From the NCBI RefSeq assembly GCF_002002885.1, contig NZ_CP019510.1, positions 62,001 to 126,000 on the forward strand: 64,000 bases of DNA. The letters run 5' to 3'. Shown one piece after another: positions 26,845-36,586 of the stretch; positions within the stretch are counted from its first letter, which is position 1; the number at the start of each line of letters is the position of its first letter. Made by a program: the position numbers and the translations under genes. The notes under the pieces were generated by a model. That model had not been told where the DNA came from. It saw only the letters and a list, made by a program, of their open reading frames with translations, and searched no databases. The stretch comes from Janthinobacterium sp. LM6 (GTDB taxonomy: Bacteria > Pseudomonadota > Gammaproteobacteria > Burkholderiales > Burkholderiaceae_D).

Positions 26845-27804
26845 TCAGGACTTGGCGCCCTTGGCGACCAGTTCGACCTTGGTTTCGATGACGCCACCAA
26901 GCTCGGCCTGTTTCTTCTTCTGCGCCAGGGCTTTCAGCACGGTCTCGATGCCGAACACGGCTTGCTGCGAACCGAACTGGTCGGCGGTGGCCAGCACGCG
27001 GCCATCGGCCAGCATCGGCTTGATGGCATTGATGTTGTCGTAGCCGACGACGAGCACTTTGCCCGTCTTGCCGGCCGCCTTGATGGCGGAAATGGCGCCG
27101 ATGGCCATGTTGTCGTTACCGCACAGCAAAGCCTTGATATTCGGATTGGCGTTCAGCATGGCGGCCGCCACCGTGTTGGCGGGGGCGATTTCCCACTGGC
27201 CCGACTGCACGCTGACGACTTTCGCACCGGCCGCGCTCATGGCGTCCTGGAAGCCCAGGGTGCGCTGCTGCGCGTTGTAGGTGGTGGACACGCCTTCGAT
27301 GATGCCGACGGGGTCGCCCTTCTTGATTTGCTGCGCCAGGTAATCGCCGACGACCTTGGCGCCCTTGCGGTTGTCCGGGCCGACGAACGGCACGGTGATG
27401 CCCTTCTCTTTCAGGGCGCCCGCGTCGAGCTTGTTATCGATATTGACGACGATGATACCCGCGTCGATGGCTTTTTTCAGCACCGGCACCAACGCTTTCG
27501 AGTCGGCTGGCGCGATCACCAGCGCGTTGACGCGCGAGACGATCATTTGCTCGACCAGCTTGATCTGGCTCGACGTATCCGTTTCATCCTTGATGCCGTT
27601 CGACAGCAGGTCGTACTTGGCGGCATTCGCCTTCTGATGCGCCTTGGCGCCATTTTCCATGGTCAGGAAAAATTCATTGGCGAGCGACTTCATCACCAGC
27701 GCCACCTTCGGCTTTGCTGGCGTCTGCGCCATCGCCGGCACGGCGGGCAAGGCACACACGAGGACAGCGGCGGCAATCATTTTCAGGCGAATACGGGATG
27801 TCAT
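26845..27804 (-). CDS. rbsB: Ribose ABC transporter periplasmic binding protein
   Basis: Delivers ribose to RbsAC. 319 residues with a signal peptide ending VPAMAQ and the sugar-binding protein fold: KVALVMKSLANEFF at the N-terminal lobe, IVVNIDNKLD mid-protein, and GNDNMAIGAISAIKAAGK in the second lobe. It is the first gene of the rbsB-A-C-R-K-D operon. GGAG stands seven bases before the ATG. The pseudo-symmetric LacI-type operator lies 61 bases upstream. Confidence 0.96.
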   Translation of the reverse strand: MTSRIRLKMIAAAVLVCALPAVPAMAQTPAKPKVALVMKSLANEFFLTMENGAKAHQKANAAKYDLLSNGIKDETDTSSQIKLVEQMIVSRVNALVIAPADSKALVPVLKKAIDAGIIVVNIDNKLDAGALKEKGITVPFVGPDNRKGAKVVGDYLAQQIKKGDPVGIIEGVSTTYNAQQRTLGFQDAMSAAGAKVVSVQSGQWEIAPANTVAAAMLNANPNIKALLCGNDNMAIGAISAIKAAGKTGKVLVVGYDNINAIKPMLADGRVLATADQFGSQQAVFGIETVLKALAQKKKQAELGGVIETKVELVAKGAKS

Positions 27805-27864
27805 GGGCGTCTCCAGAGTGGTTGGTCAAGCACGTGTACTGCATGCTTTTTAGGAAATTCGTTG

Positions 27865-27882
27865 CGCGCAAACGTTTGCGCG
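27865..27882 (-). promoter_or_regulatory. RbsR (LacI-type) operator of the ribose operon
   Basis: CGCGCAAAC followed directly by GTTTGCGCG: a perfect 18-bp palindrome with the central CG typical of LacI-family operators. It is the only such site in the promoter region of rbsB, and rbsR lies in the same operon. A TATA-type promoter was not assigned. Confidence 0.85.
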
Positions 27883-28012
27883 AAGCGAATAGTGCCTCAA
27901 TGCCCCATATCAGTGCAAGCAAAACTGTATGTGCGGTGCAGCAAAAAGGGAGCGTTCAGAGGGAAAGAGACAAGCTGATGCCATCAGCCTGCCGGAGGAA
28001 AATGCGCGGAAG

Positions 28013-28894
28013 TCAGGACTTTGTTGCGGGCCGGGCGCTGGCCCACTGCACCGCCAGCACGCTGGCCAGCACCAGCAGCAAGCCCAGCATCGACCAGCCC
28101 GTCATGGCCTGGCCCAGCAAGGCCCAGCCCAGCACGACGGCCATCAGGGGGCTGAGCAAGCCCAGCGAGGACACGGCCACGGGCGACAGGCGGGCAATGC
28201 CTCGGAACCACAAGGCATACGCCAGCAGGGCGCCGGCCAGGCACAGGTAGGCGTAGGCCAGCACTTGCTGCACGGACAGTGCCGGCAAGGGCGCGTCGGC
28301 CAGCCAGGCGACGGGCGCCAGCATCAGGCCGCCGAGCAGCAATTGCCAGCCCGTCAGCGCCAGCACGGGCAAGTCCGGCTTCCAGCGCCGCGTCAGGTAA
28401 GTACCGGCCGCCATGCAGGCCGTGCCGCCCAGCGCGGCGGCGATGCCGATGGGTTCCCACACCGTGCGCGGCGACAACAATAAAACGCCCATGCCGGCCA
28501 CGCCCAGCACGCTGGCGCCCAGGGCCAGGCGGGCCGGGCGGCGCCCTTCCACGCCCCAGGCCAGGCCCATCACCAGCAACGGCTGGATGGCCCCCACCAC
28601 GGCCGCCAGGCCGCCCGGCAAGCGGTAGGCGGCCACGAACAGCAGCGCCTGGAACACGCCGATATTCAGCGCGGACAGGATCAGCACGCGGACCCAGTCG
28701 CGCCGCGCGGGCAGGCGCCGCATGATCAGCAGCAACAGCAAGCCGGCCGGCAGCACGCGGATCAGGGCCGCCGTGTAGGGACGGTGCGGCGGCAGCAGTT
28801 CGGACGTGACGATATACGTGGAACCCCAGATCAGGGGCGCCAGCGCCGTGAGCAGAATATCGCCCCAGGCGGGGCGGGCAAAGGAAGAGGCCAT
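28013..28894 (-). CDS. EamA/DMT family exporter
   Basis: Drug/metabolite transporter of the inner membrane, 293 residues with ten predicted helices in two EamA repeats (about 8-140 and 150-285). PLIWGSTYIVTSELLPP near the start and PLLVMGLAWGVEG and PLMAVVLGWALLG are typical EamA segments. Members export amino acids, purines or toxic metabolites; the substrate is unknown. Two palindromic operator-like sites lie directly upstream, so expression is probably controlled by a regulator that is not encoded next to it. Confidence 0.9.
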   Translation of the reverse strand: MASSFARPAWGDILLTALAPLIWGSTYIVTSELLPPHRPYTAALIRVLPAGLLLLLIMRRLPARRDWVRVLILSALNIGVFQALLFVAAYRLPGGLAAVVGAIQPLLVMGLAWGVEGRRPARLALGASVLGVAGMGVLLLSPRTVWEPIGIAAALGGTACMAAGTYLTRRWKPDLPVLALTGWQLLLGGLMLAPVAWLADAPLPALSVQQVLAYAYLCLAGALLAYALWFRGIARLSPVAVSSLGLLSPLMAVVLGWALLGQAMTGWSMLGLLLVLASVLAVQWASARPATKS

Positions 28895-28899
28895 GAAAC

Positions 28900-28957
28900 T
28901 ATCTCGACATTAAGATAAAAGACCAGTGTGGGCGCGGACTATCTTGATGTCAAGATA
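28900..28957 (-). promoter_or_regulatory. Twin MarR-type operators upstream of the EamA exporter
   Basis: TATCTTGA, TG, TCAAGATA at 28940-28957 is a perfect palindrome with an 8-bp arm. A degenerate copy, TATCTCGA, CA, TTAAGATA, lies at 28900-28917, exactly 40 bases earlier. Arm length and the ATCTnGA core resemble operators of MarR/MhqR-class repressors. The cognate repressor is not in this window. Confidence 0.6.
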
Positions 28958-28988
28958 AATACCTGCCTCCCTTGCCTGGCCGGCGGCG

Positions 28989-29012
28989 AAAAAAAACCCG
29001 GCATGGCCGGGC
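28989..29012 (-). terminator. Intrinsic terminator of the zinc-ribbon operon
   Basis: On the minus strand CCCGGC, CAT, GCCGGG and then eight T. It lies 46 bases past the stop of the last operon gene. Confidence 0.85.
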
Positions 29013-29057
29013 TTCTGGAATGCTGCAAGGCGGCAAGCTGCGCCGCCTGCCGGATGC

Positions 29058-30152
29058 TTAATCGCGCACGCGCTGCAGCACCGCGACCGGCATGCCGCCG
29101 ACGGTGAGCGTGGCCACGTTGTTGCTGTTGCTCAGGCTGATCTGCATGGCCATGCCGCCCCCCTCTTCCGAGACGATCGTCACGACATTGCCTTCGGTGG
29201 CAAACGTGGCCGTGCTTGCGTTGCCGTTCTCGATAATGCTGTCCTTTGTAAATTCCAGGATTTCGCCCGTCGAGCCCTTCCATTTGCCCACCAGCGGGTG
29301 GCCGCCAAAGCTGAACACGCTTTTCAGCTTGTCCAGCATACCCGCGCCCTGCGCGGCCGGCGCTTTGCCCATCACACCGGTCATGGCCGCCTGGCTCATC
29401 TGCGCTTGGTCGATGACTTGCCACTGCTTGTCGACCAGCGCCAGCGGCAGCCGCACTTCCAGGTCGCCGTCCGGCAAGCGCTGCAGGATCAATGCGCGGT
29501 CCGGCGACTTGGCGAACCACGCCGCCTCATCGGTCAACGCCAGGGTGGCCTTGGCCATCGCCACTTGCTGTTCGCCCAGGTCGCGCACCTGATCGTAGCC
29601 GCTGACCTTGGCCACTTTGACGCCCTTGGCCACGCACAGCTTGTCGCCGCGCAAGGCCGCCTTGCCCGGCGCGGCCAGCGCGTAGACAAATTGCGATTGC
29701 GCAACCCAGCCGCCGCTGCCTTGTTCGACGGGTGCGCTGTACAGTCCGCTACGCACGAGGATATCCAGCCATTGCCGAGTGGAACTGTCGTACGACGCCA
29801 CGCGGATCTCTTCCTTCTGGTACGGCAAGTTGGCAAGGCACAGCAACTTGTCGCGCGCCGCCTCGTCAGCCGCCAGGTGGGCATCGATGGCGCGGCTGAA
29901 ACTGCCAGCCGAGGCCGCCTCTGGCGCCAGCAGCCACGCCAGCGCGCCGCCGGCCACGATGAGCACCGCCAGCGCACCGCCGGCAAGGATGAGGTGGCGC
30001 CGCTGCACGCCTGCCGGCTTGGCGGACGCGACGGGCGCCGGCACCGGCGCAGGTGCGGGCGACGGCGCGGCGTTCACGGCCTTGCCGCATTCATCGCAAA
30101 AACGCGCGCCGGGAACATAAGCGGTGCCGCATTTGGTGCAGAAGTGAGCCAT
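29058..30152 (-). CDS. Zinc-ribbon membrane-anchored protein with extracytoplasmic domain
   Basis: 364 residues. A cytosolic N-terminal zinc ribbon (Cys5, Cys8, Cys19, Cys22 in CTKCGTAYVPGARFCDECG) is followed by an Ala/Pro linker, one membrane helix (about 53-75) and a large domain expected in the periplasm. That domain ends with a beta-rich module (VGKWKGSTGEILEFTKDSI) resembling lipocalin-like small-molecule folds; the resemblance is only by eye. I do not know a named function. It is the last gene of a four-gene operon, nine bases after the polytopic partner at 30162, and is followed by a terminator. Confidence 0.85.
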   Translation of the reverse strand: MAHFCTKCGTAYVPGARFCDECGKAVNAAPSPAPAPVPAPVASAKPAGVQRRHLILAGGALAVLIVAGGALAWLLAPEAASAGSFSRAIDAHLAADEAARDKLLCLANLPYQKEEIRVASYDSSTRQWLDILVRSGLYSAPVEQGSGGWVAQSQFVYALAAPGKAALRGDKLCVAKGVKVAKVSGYDQVRDLGEQQVAMAKATLALTDEAAWFAKSPDRALILQRLPDGDLEVRLPLALVDKQWQVIDQAQMSQAAMTGVMGKAPAAQGAGMLDKLKSVFSFGGHPLVGKWKGSTGEILEFTKDSIIENGNASTATFATEGNVVTIVSEEGGGMAMQISLSNSNNVATLTVGGMPVAVLQRVRD

Positions 30153-30161
30153 GGCGTGCCT

Positions 30162-31283
30162 TTACTTGAGTTTATGCGCGCATTCGCCGCAGAACACATC
30201 ATCGGATGCGACCGGTGCCTTGCAGCTTGGGCACTGCAGGCTGTCAACCGGCGCGGCGGCCGGTGCAGCGGGAGCGGCGGGCGCGCTCGCCTGCTCGGCC
30301 AGGGCACGCGCGCGCTCGCGCGCTTCCTCGGCTTTTTTCTTGACCGTGGCCAGGCCGTCGTTCAGGCTCGCTTCCGAGGCGCTGAAATCGACATTGCGCG
30401 TGGCGTCCAGGTAAATGATGCACACGCCCTTGGTAAAGATCAGGCCAGGCACCACGGCCGCGGCCGCCATCAGCAAGCCGCCGCCCAGGCCGGCTGCGAC
30501 GATGTAGCCGGAACCGGAGCCGCCGCGCCCCAGGCCCGCAGCCAGCGCATACATGTTCATCTCGCCCAGGCTGAGGATGCCGGCCGACATGCCCGTGGTA
30601 AGCGATACGCCGGTACCGAGCACGCCAAAGATCAGCAGGGCCACAAACGTCGTGATCAGGAACAGCAGCACTTCCAGCAAGATCACGGACACCAGCTTGG
30701 TGCGCACGATCAGGTTCAGACGGGCAATGATCTGGAACACGCTGGCGCCCGACCAGGCGGCAGGGCCGGCCAGCGGCAGCATCACATAGAACAGCGCAAA
30801 CACCAGCACGCCCAGCACGATGGCCGACAGCGGGAAGACCACCGCGTACAGCACGGGGCCGAGCACGGGGATCTTGCAGACGAACAAGATAATGGCGATG
30901 GCGATCATGGCCGCCAGCACGATCAGAAACTCGAGGAAGACGACCGCGATCAGGCGGTGGCTCGTGTACAGCGAAACGAGTACGGCATCCACCAGGCTCA
31001 TGCCCGGCTGGCCTTGCGCATCGCGCATCAGCAGGATGCCCACGGCATTGGAACCGTAAAACATCACGAGGAAAGCCATCAAGCCGCCCAGGAAGGCCAG
31101 CAGCGCACTGCTCATGCCGCCGGCAAGCATCGTCAGCACGCCACCGACGAGCACGGCGCCGATGAAGGTCAGGGCCAGCAAGGCAATCGCGCGGAAGTTC
31201 CTGATGGCGTCGGTCGCTTCGATCAGCGAACCCACGGCGGAAGAAAAGGGAAGAGGTTTAGCTGCTTCTGTGGAAATGGTCAT
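30162..31283 (-). CDS. Polytopic membrane protein with C-terminal zinc ribbon
   Basis: 373 residues with about six to seven hydrophobic segments between residues 30 and 290, including a glycine-rich stretch (GRGGSGSGYIVAAGLGGGLL). An amphipathic Glu/Arg/Ala helix follows (VKKKAEEARERARALAE), then an Ala/Pro linker and a C-terminal zinc ribbon (Cys351, Cys354, Cys365, Cys368). The family is unknown to me. The start at 31283 (MTISTEAAK) replaces a longer frame because it opens the conserved-looking region. It shares the zinc-ribbon architecture with its neighbours, suggesting that the ribbons meet on the cytosolic face. Confidence 0.82.
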   Translation of the reverse strand: MTISTEAAKPLPFSSAVGSLIEATDAIRNFRAIALLALTFIGAVLVGGVLTMLAGGMSSALLAFLGGLMAFLVMFYGSNAVGILLMRDAQGQPGMSLVDAVLVSLYTSHRLIAVVFLEFLIVLAAMIAIAIILFVCKIPVLGPVLYAVVFPLSAIVLGVLVFALFYVMLPLAGPAAWSGASVFQIIARLNLIVRTKLVSVILLEVLLFLITTFVALLIFGVLGTGVSLTTGMSAGILSLGEMNMYALAAGLGRGGSGSGYIVAAGLGGGLLMAAAAVVPGLIFTKGVCIIYLDATRNVDFSASEASLNDGLATVKKKAEEARERARALAEQASAPAAPAAPAAAPVDSLQCPSCKAPVASDDVFCGECAHKLK

Positions 31284-31350
31284 GTCTAGCCTGGATGGGG
31301 GTAAATCGGGGAACGGAACGGCCGGCATGGCCGCCCCGTGGTAATCAATG

Positions 31351-32076
31351 TCAGTAAGCGCGGGCCAGTTGCAGGTCGGACGCGGGCGCCTGGCGCTGGA
31401 CGATCTGCAGCTTGACGTCCTGGCCACCGACGCGCTTGCTATTCAGGTACAGGGCCGTGCGTACCGGGTAAATGCCCTGCGGCACGCCTTCCGGCATGGG
31501 AATCGAGAAGCCGCCCTTGTAGGCGCCGCTGCCGTTATTGCTGCTGACCACCTTGCGCACGGTTTTGATCAAGTCGCCATTTGGCTTGTACAGGCTCAAT
31601 TCCTCTTCCACCAGCGGGTTCGGATCGCGCGTGCCGGCCGCCACTTCGATATACGAATTGGTCTGCGCCTTCTGGCCCGGACGCACGGAAGACGGCGTAA
31701 AGCCCGTCTCGTATTTCACCAGGGTCGACTGCTCGGGCAGCTTGCCCTTGTTGGCCACCTTGTAGTCGGTCTGCACCTGCTGCGCCGTCTTGACTTGCTG
31801 GCTTTGATAATTCAAGGCCACGCAGGCGAGCGCGCCCAGGCTGGCGCCCAGGGCCGCGCCGCGCACGGTATTGTTGCCACCGCCCAGCAAGCCGCCCACG
31901 ACGGCGCCGATGCCGGCCAGCATGGCCGTATTGCATTCGCCGCTGGCCGCTTCCGTGCCGGCGGCGGTGGTATTGCCGGTGGCGCCAGGGCCGCCCGGCG
32001 CGGCGCAACCGGCCAGCATCGAGGACACGACCAGCATCGCCACCAGGGGCTTGGCCATTTGTTTCAGGTTTTTCAC
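31351..32076 (-). CDS. Glycine-zipper lipoprotein of the zinc-ribbon operon
   Basis: 241-residue predicted lipoprotein. The lipobox is LAGC with acylated Cys24. A glycine-zipper segment (GIGAVVGGLLGGG and GAALGASLGALA, about 60-90), similar to those in 17-kDa antigen and OsmB-type proteins, is followed by a beta-rich C-terminal domain (GIYPVRTALYLNSKRVG). The GTG start at 32076 has GGAG six bases before it. No Asp follows the lipid Cys (it is Ala-Ala), so outer-membrane sorting is expected by the E. coli rule. It is the second gene of the operon; function unknown. Confidence 0.83.
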   Translation of the reverse strand: MKNLKQMAKPLVAMLVVSSMLAGCAAPGGPGATGNTTAAGTEAASGECNTAMLAGIGAVVGGLLGGGNNTVRGAALGASLGALACVALNYQSQQVKTAQQVQTDYKVANKGKLPEQSTLVKYETGFTPSSVRPGQKAQTNSYIEVAAGTRDPNPLVEEELSLYKPNGDLIKTVRKVVSSNNGSGAYKGGFSIPMPEGVPQGIYPVRTALYLNSKRVGGQDVKLQIVQRQAPASDLQLARAY

Positions 32077-32125
32077 GTTATTCTCCGGAAAGATCAAAAT
32101 AGGGATGGAAGGCAAGCAGCGCGGC

Positions 32126-33193
32126 TTACTCGATCTGGATTTGCGACAGCGCCTTGTCCTGCGCTTCCTTCGCCTTGCGCTTGATGTCGAGCGCGTAGCG
32201 GTTGCCCGTGTCCATGCGCAACACGGCATTCGCGTTGGCAATGGCACAGTCGTATTTGCGCTGGCTCATGCAATGGCTCGCTTCCGACAGGCTGTCCGTG
32301 ATCACGCTTTCGAGACCGGAAGGCTTGCTGACGGGCGCGGCCGGCGGTGCCACCTTGACGGGCTTGGCGGGCTTTTCCGCGACAGGTGCCGGTGCCGGCG
32401 CCGGAACAGGAGCCGGTGCGGGAGTTGCCGCTGGTTCAGGCTCAGGCTCGGCAGCGGGTGTCGCGGCAAGGTCGGCCGACGTGGCGCCATCGAGCGCAGG
32501 ATCGCTGATGGCCAGCGGCTGCTCGGCGGCAGCCGTCGCTTCCTCGGCAGGCACCGTCGGCGCGGGGACTGGCGCGGGTGCGGCAGGCTTGGCTGACAGG
32601 TAATAGTATCCGCCTGCCGCACCCACTGCCACAAACGCCGCGACGGCTGCGACGATCAGCTTGATGCGGCTGCCACCGGCCGGGCCGTCGGATGACGTTT
32701 CCGGCACGCCGGCGGGTGCGGGAACAGGTTCTGGTACAGGTTCTGGTGCAGGTGCGGGTGCGGGTGCGGGTGCGGGTGCGGGTGCGGGTGCGGGTGCGGC
32801 ACGGCGCTTTTCCAGCACGGGCGGCGGCGCAGGTGGCGCGACCGGTTCCGCCACCGGTGCAGGGGCAGGCTCAGGCACGGGTATGGATTCAATGACGGGC
32901 TCAGTGACGGGCTCGATAACGGGTGCGATCGCAGCCTCGATGACCGGCACGATGACCGGCTCAATGACCGGTTCTGGCAGCGGCGGCGGCACCGCAGCGG
33001 CAAGGGGCGCCACGGCAAAGCTGAATGCGCACTTGGGGCAGAACTTGGCATCCGGCTTGCAATCATGGCCGCACTGGCCGCAGGCTTTGCCTGGGACGGG
33101 AGCGGTGGCGGGAGCAATGGCAAACGTCGTGCCGCAGGAAGAGCAGAATTTTGCGCCCGGCTTATTCTCGGCCTGGCAGGAAAGGCATTTCAA
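32126..33193 (-). CDS. Double zinc-ribbon, proline-alanine-rich membrane protein
   Basis: 355 residues and first gene of the operon. Two N-terminal zinc ribbons (Cys3/6/17/20 and Cys38/41/52/55) are followed by a long Pro/Ala/Glu/Val linker with an (AP)n tract. One membrane helix lies at about 178-200 (IKLIVAAVAAFVAVGAAGGYYY), then a second Pro/Ala stretch and a C-terminal helical domain with two Cys and TPR-like spacing (SHCMSQRKYDCAIANANAVL). The start codon appears to be TTG; no ATG or GTG is in frame close by. The linker suggests a rod reaching through the periplasm. Function unknown. Confidence 0.82.
   Translation of the reverse strand: MKCLSCQAENKPGAKFCSSCGTTFAIAPATAPVPGKACGQCGHDCKPDAKFCPKCAFSFAVAPLAAAVPPPLPEPVIEPVIVPVIEAAIAPVIEPVTEPVIESIPVPEPAPAPVAEPVAPPAPPPVLEKRRAAPAPAPAPAPAPAPAPAPEPVPEPVPAPAGVPETSSDGPAGGSRIKLIVAAVAAFVAVGAAGGYYYLSAKPAAPAPVPAPTVPAEEATAAAEQPLAISDPALDGATSADLAATPAAEPEPEPAATPAPAPVPAPAPAPVAEKPAKPVKVAPPAAPVSKPSGLESVITDSLSEASHCMSQRKYDCAIANANAVLRMDTGNRYALDIKRKAKEAQDKALSQIQIE
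32751..32798. repeat. Hexanucleotide tandem repeat (GGTGCG)8
   Basis: Eight perfect GGTGCG units, preceded by imperfect ones (GGTGCA, GGTTCT, GGTACA). They encode the Ala-Pro tract of the zinc-ribbon protein. Because the unit is six bases, gain or loss of copies would keep the frame and only change linker length. Confidence 0.9.
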
Positions 33194-33475
33194 TTGGCAT
33201 CTCTTTTCATCTAAACGCTGGAAGTCGCGTACGCTGGCGCTTGCCAGAATGGCAGCATTGTTGCCGTACGGCTAAATATTCAACGAGTATATTTTCAAAC
33301 ACCAAGTTGCCACAAGGGAAAATTGCCTTTTGCTCTATTCAATTTTTAAATATTGGTAAAAATCCTGCTGCCCCCACATTTTTGCGCCCCATCCTGGTGC
33401 GCAGATGACAAAAAACCCGGCAACGCTGTCTGCGTTGCCGGGTTTTCAGGCTATGCCCGGGGTGCCGAGGACCGT
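33194..33475. other. Intergenic region with probable promoter of the zinc-ribbon operon
   Basis: About 280 bases, partly AT-rich (around 33270-33360). It must hold the start signals for the leftward operon, but I could not assign a clear -35/-10 pair. The ygiQ terminator occupies its right side. Confidence 0.4.
33411..33446 (-). terminator. Intrinsic terminator of the YgiQ-type gene
   Basis: AAAACCCGGCAACGC and GCGTTGCCGGGTTTT, a 15-bp perfect stem with a U-run on both strands, 30 bases past the stop of the gene at 33476. Confidence 0.9.
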
Positions 33476-35812
<2,337 letters not shown>

Positions 35813-35925
35813 AGGGTACGGATTGTACCGGAATTGGCCATTTCCAACCTGACGGCCTGCTTTTTACTGTTGGATTTCAGTACAAAAAACGTTTATTTTT
35901 CAATTACTTGGGAGAAACGGGCCCT

Positions 35926-35954
35926 TGGGGTCAGACCCGCCGGGTCTGACCCCA
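35926..35954. repeat. Perfect GGGGTCAGACCC palindrome (REP-like)
   Basis: TGGGGTCAGACCCG, one central C, then the exact complement: 14-bp arms. This core is, to my knowledge, a frequent intergenic element in betaproteobacteria. It lies between the divergent-side start of the radical SAM gene and the 3' end of the DUF4404 gene, and may act as terminator or REP sequence. No transposase is nearby. Confidence 0.75.
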
Positions 35955-35974
35955 GATGTTGCTTTAGGGTTAAA

Positions 35975-36253
35975 TTAAATACCCATGTTGGCTAAAATCT
36001 CACCCAATTCGCGTAAGGCCGGCTCCAGTTTCGGATGCTTGACAGCAAACTTGGCCGACAATTCCTGGCTGCGCTCGGCCAGTCCATACGTGGTCGACTC
36101 TTCTTCCTGTTCCTGCGCGGCGCGCTTTTCCATCAGCAACTTGATGTCGACATCGAGTTTTTGCAGCAAACCATGCAGTTCTTCATCGACGGGGCCGCTG
36201 GTTTCCAGCGTCGAATGCAGTTGTTGCAGCGATTCCTTGAGTTTGCTATCCAT
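35975..36253 (-). CDS. DUF4404 family small protein
   Basis: A 92-residue, mostly helical, acidic cytosolic protein with heptad-like Leu spacing (LKESLQQLHSTLE, LHGLLQKLDVDIKLLMEKR), so a coiled coil is likely. It matches the pattern of the DUF4404 family; no function is known. GGAAAAAAC before the ATG is a fair ribosome site. The next gene upstream (36265) lies 11 bases away on the same strand, making a two-gene unit. Confidence 0.75.
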   Translation of the reverse strand: MDSKLKESLQQLHSTLETSGPVDEELHGLLQKLDVDIKLLMEKRAAQEQEEESTTYGLAERSQELSAKFAVKHPKLEPALRELGEILANMGI

Positions 36254-36264
36254 GTTTTTTCCTG

Positions 36265-36477
36265 TCAGTCAGTAAATTGCGTGTCCAGGAACAATTGTTC
36301 CACCTTGCTCCTGGCCCACGGGGTCTTGCGCAAAAACTTCAGGCTCGACTTGATGCTGGGATCGCTGATGAAGCAATTGATATCGATATGCTTGGCCAGG
36401 CCGTCCCAGCCATAGTGGGCGTGCAGGCGCGTTACGATACCTTCCAGGGTAATGCCATTCAAATCTTGCTGACTCAT
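36265..36477 (-). CDS. VF530 family (DUF2132) protein
   Basis: 70 residues that match the small VF530 family: [20 protein letters not shown] and [20 protein letters not shown], the latter a basic helix with the invariant-looking RKTPWAR. Structures of the family suggest nucleic-acid binding, but the role is unproven. It is probably co-transcribed with the DUF4404 gene 11 bases downstream. Confidence 0.88.
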   Translation of the reverse strand: MSQQDLNGITLEGIVTRLHAHYGWDGLAKHIDINCFISDPSIKSSLKFLRKTPWARSKVEQLFLDTQFTD

Positions 36478-36536
36478 ATACTCTTTCGACTGCCTTCTTG
36501 TTTACATCTTACTCAATTCTACGCCGCCGGCACGGA

Positions 36537-36572
36537 AAGCTTGCGTGCGCCAGGTCAACGCAACGCAAGCTT
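36537..36572. repeat. Inverted repeat after the M3 peptidase gene
   Basis: AAGCTTGCGT and ACGCAAGCTT enclose 16 bases, just downstream of the stop at 36587. There is no U-run; it may still serve as a weak terminator for the peptidase. Confidence 0.45.
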
Positions 36573-36586
36573 CTGATGGGGACGTC

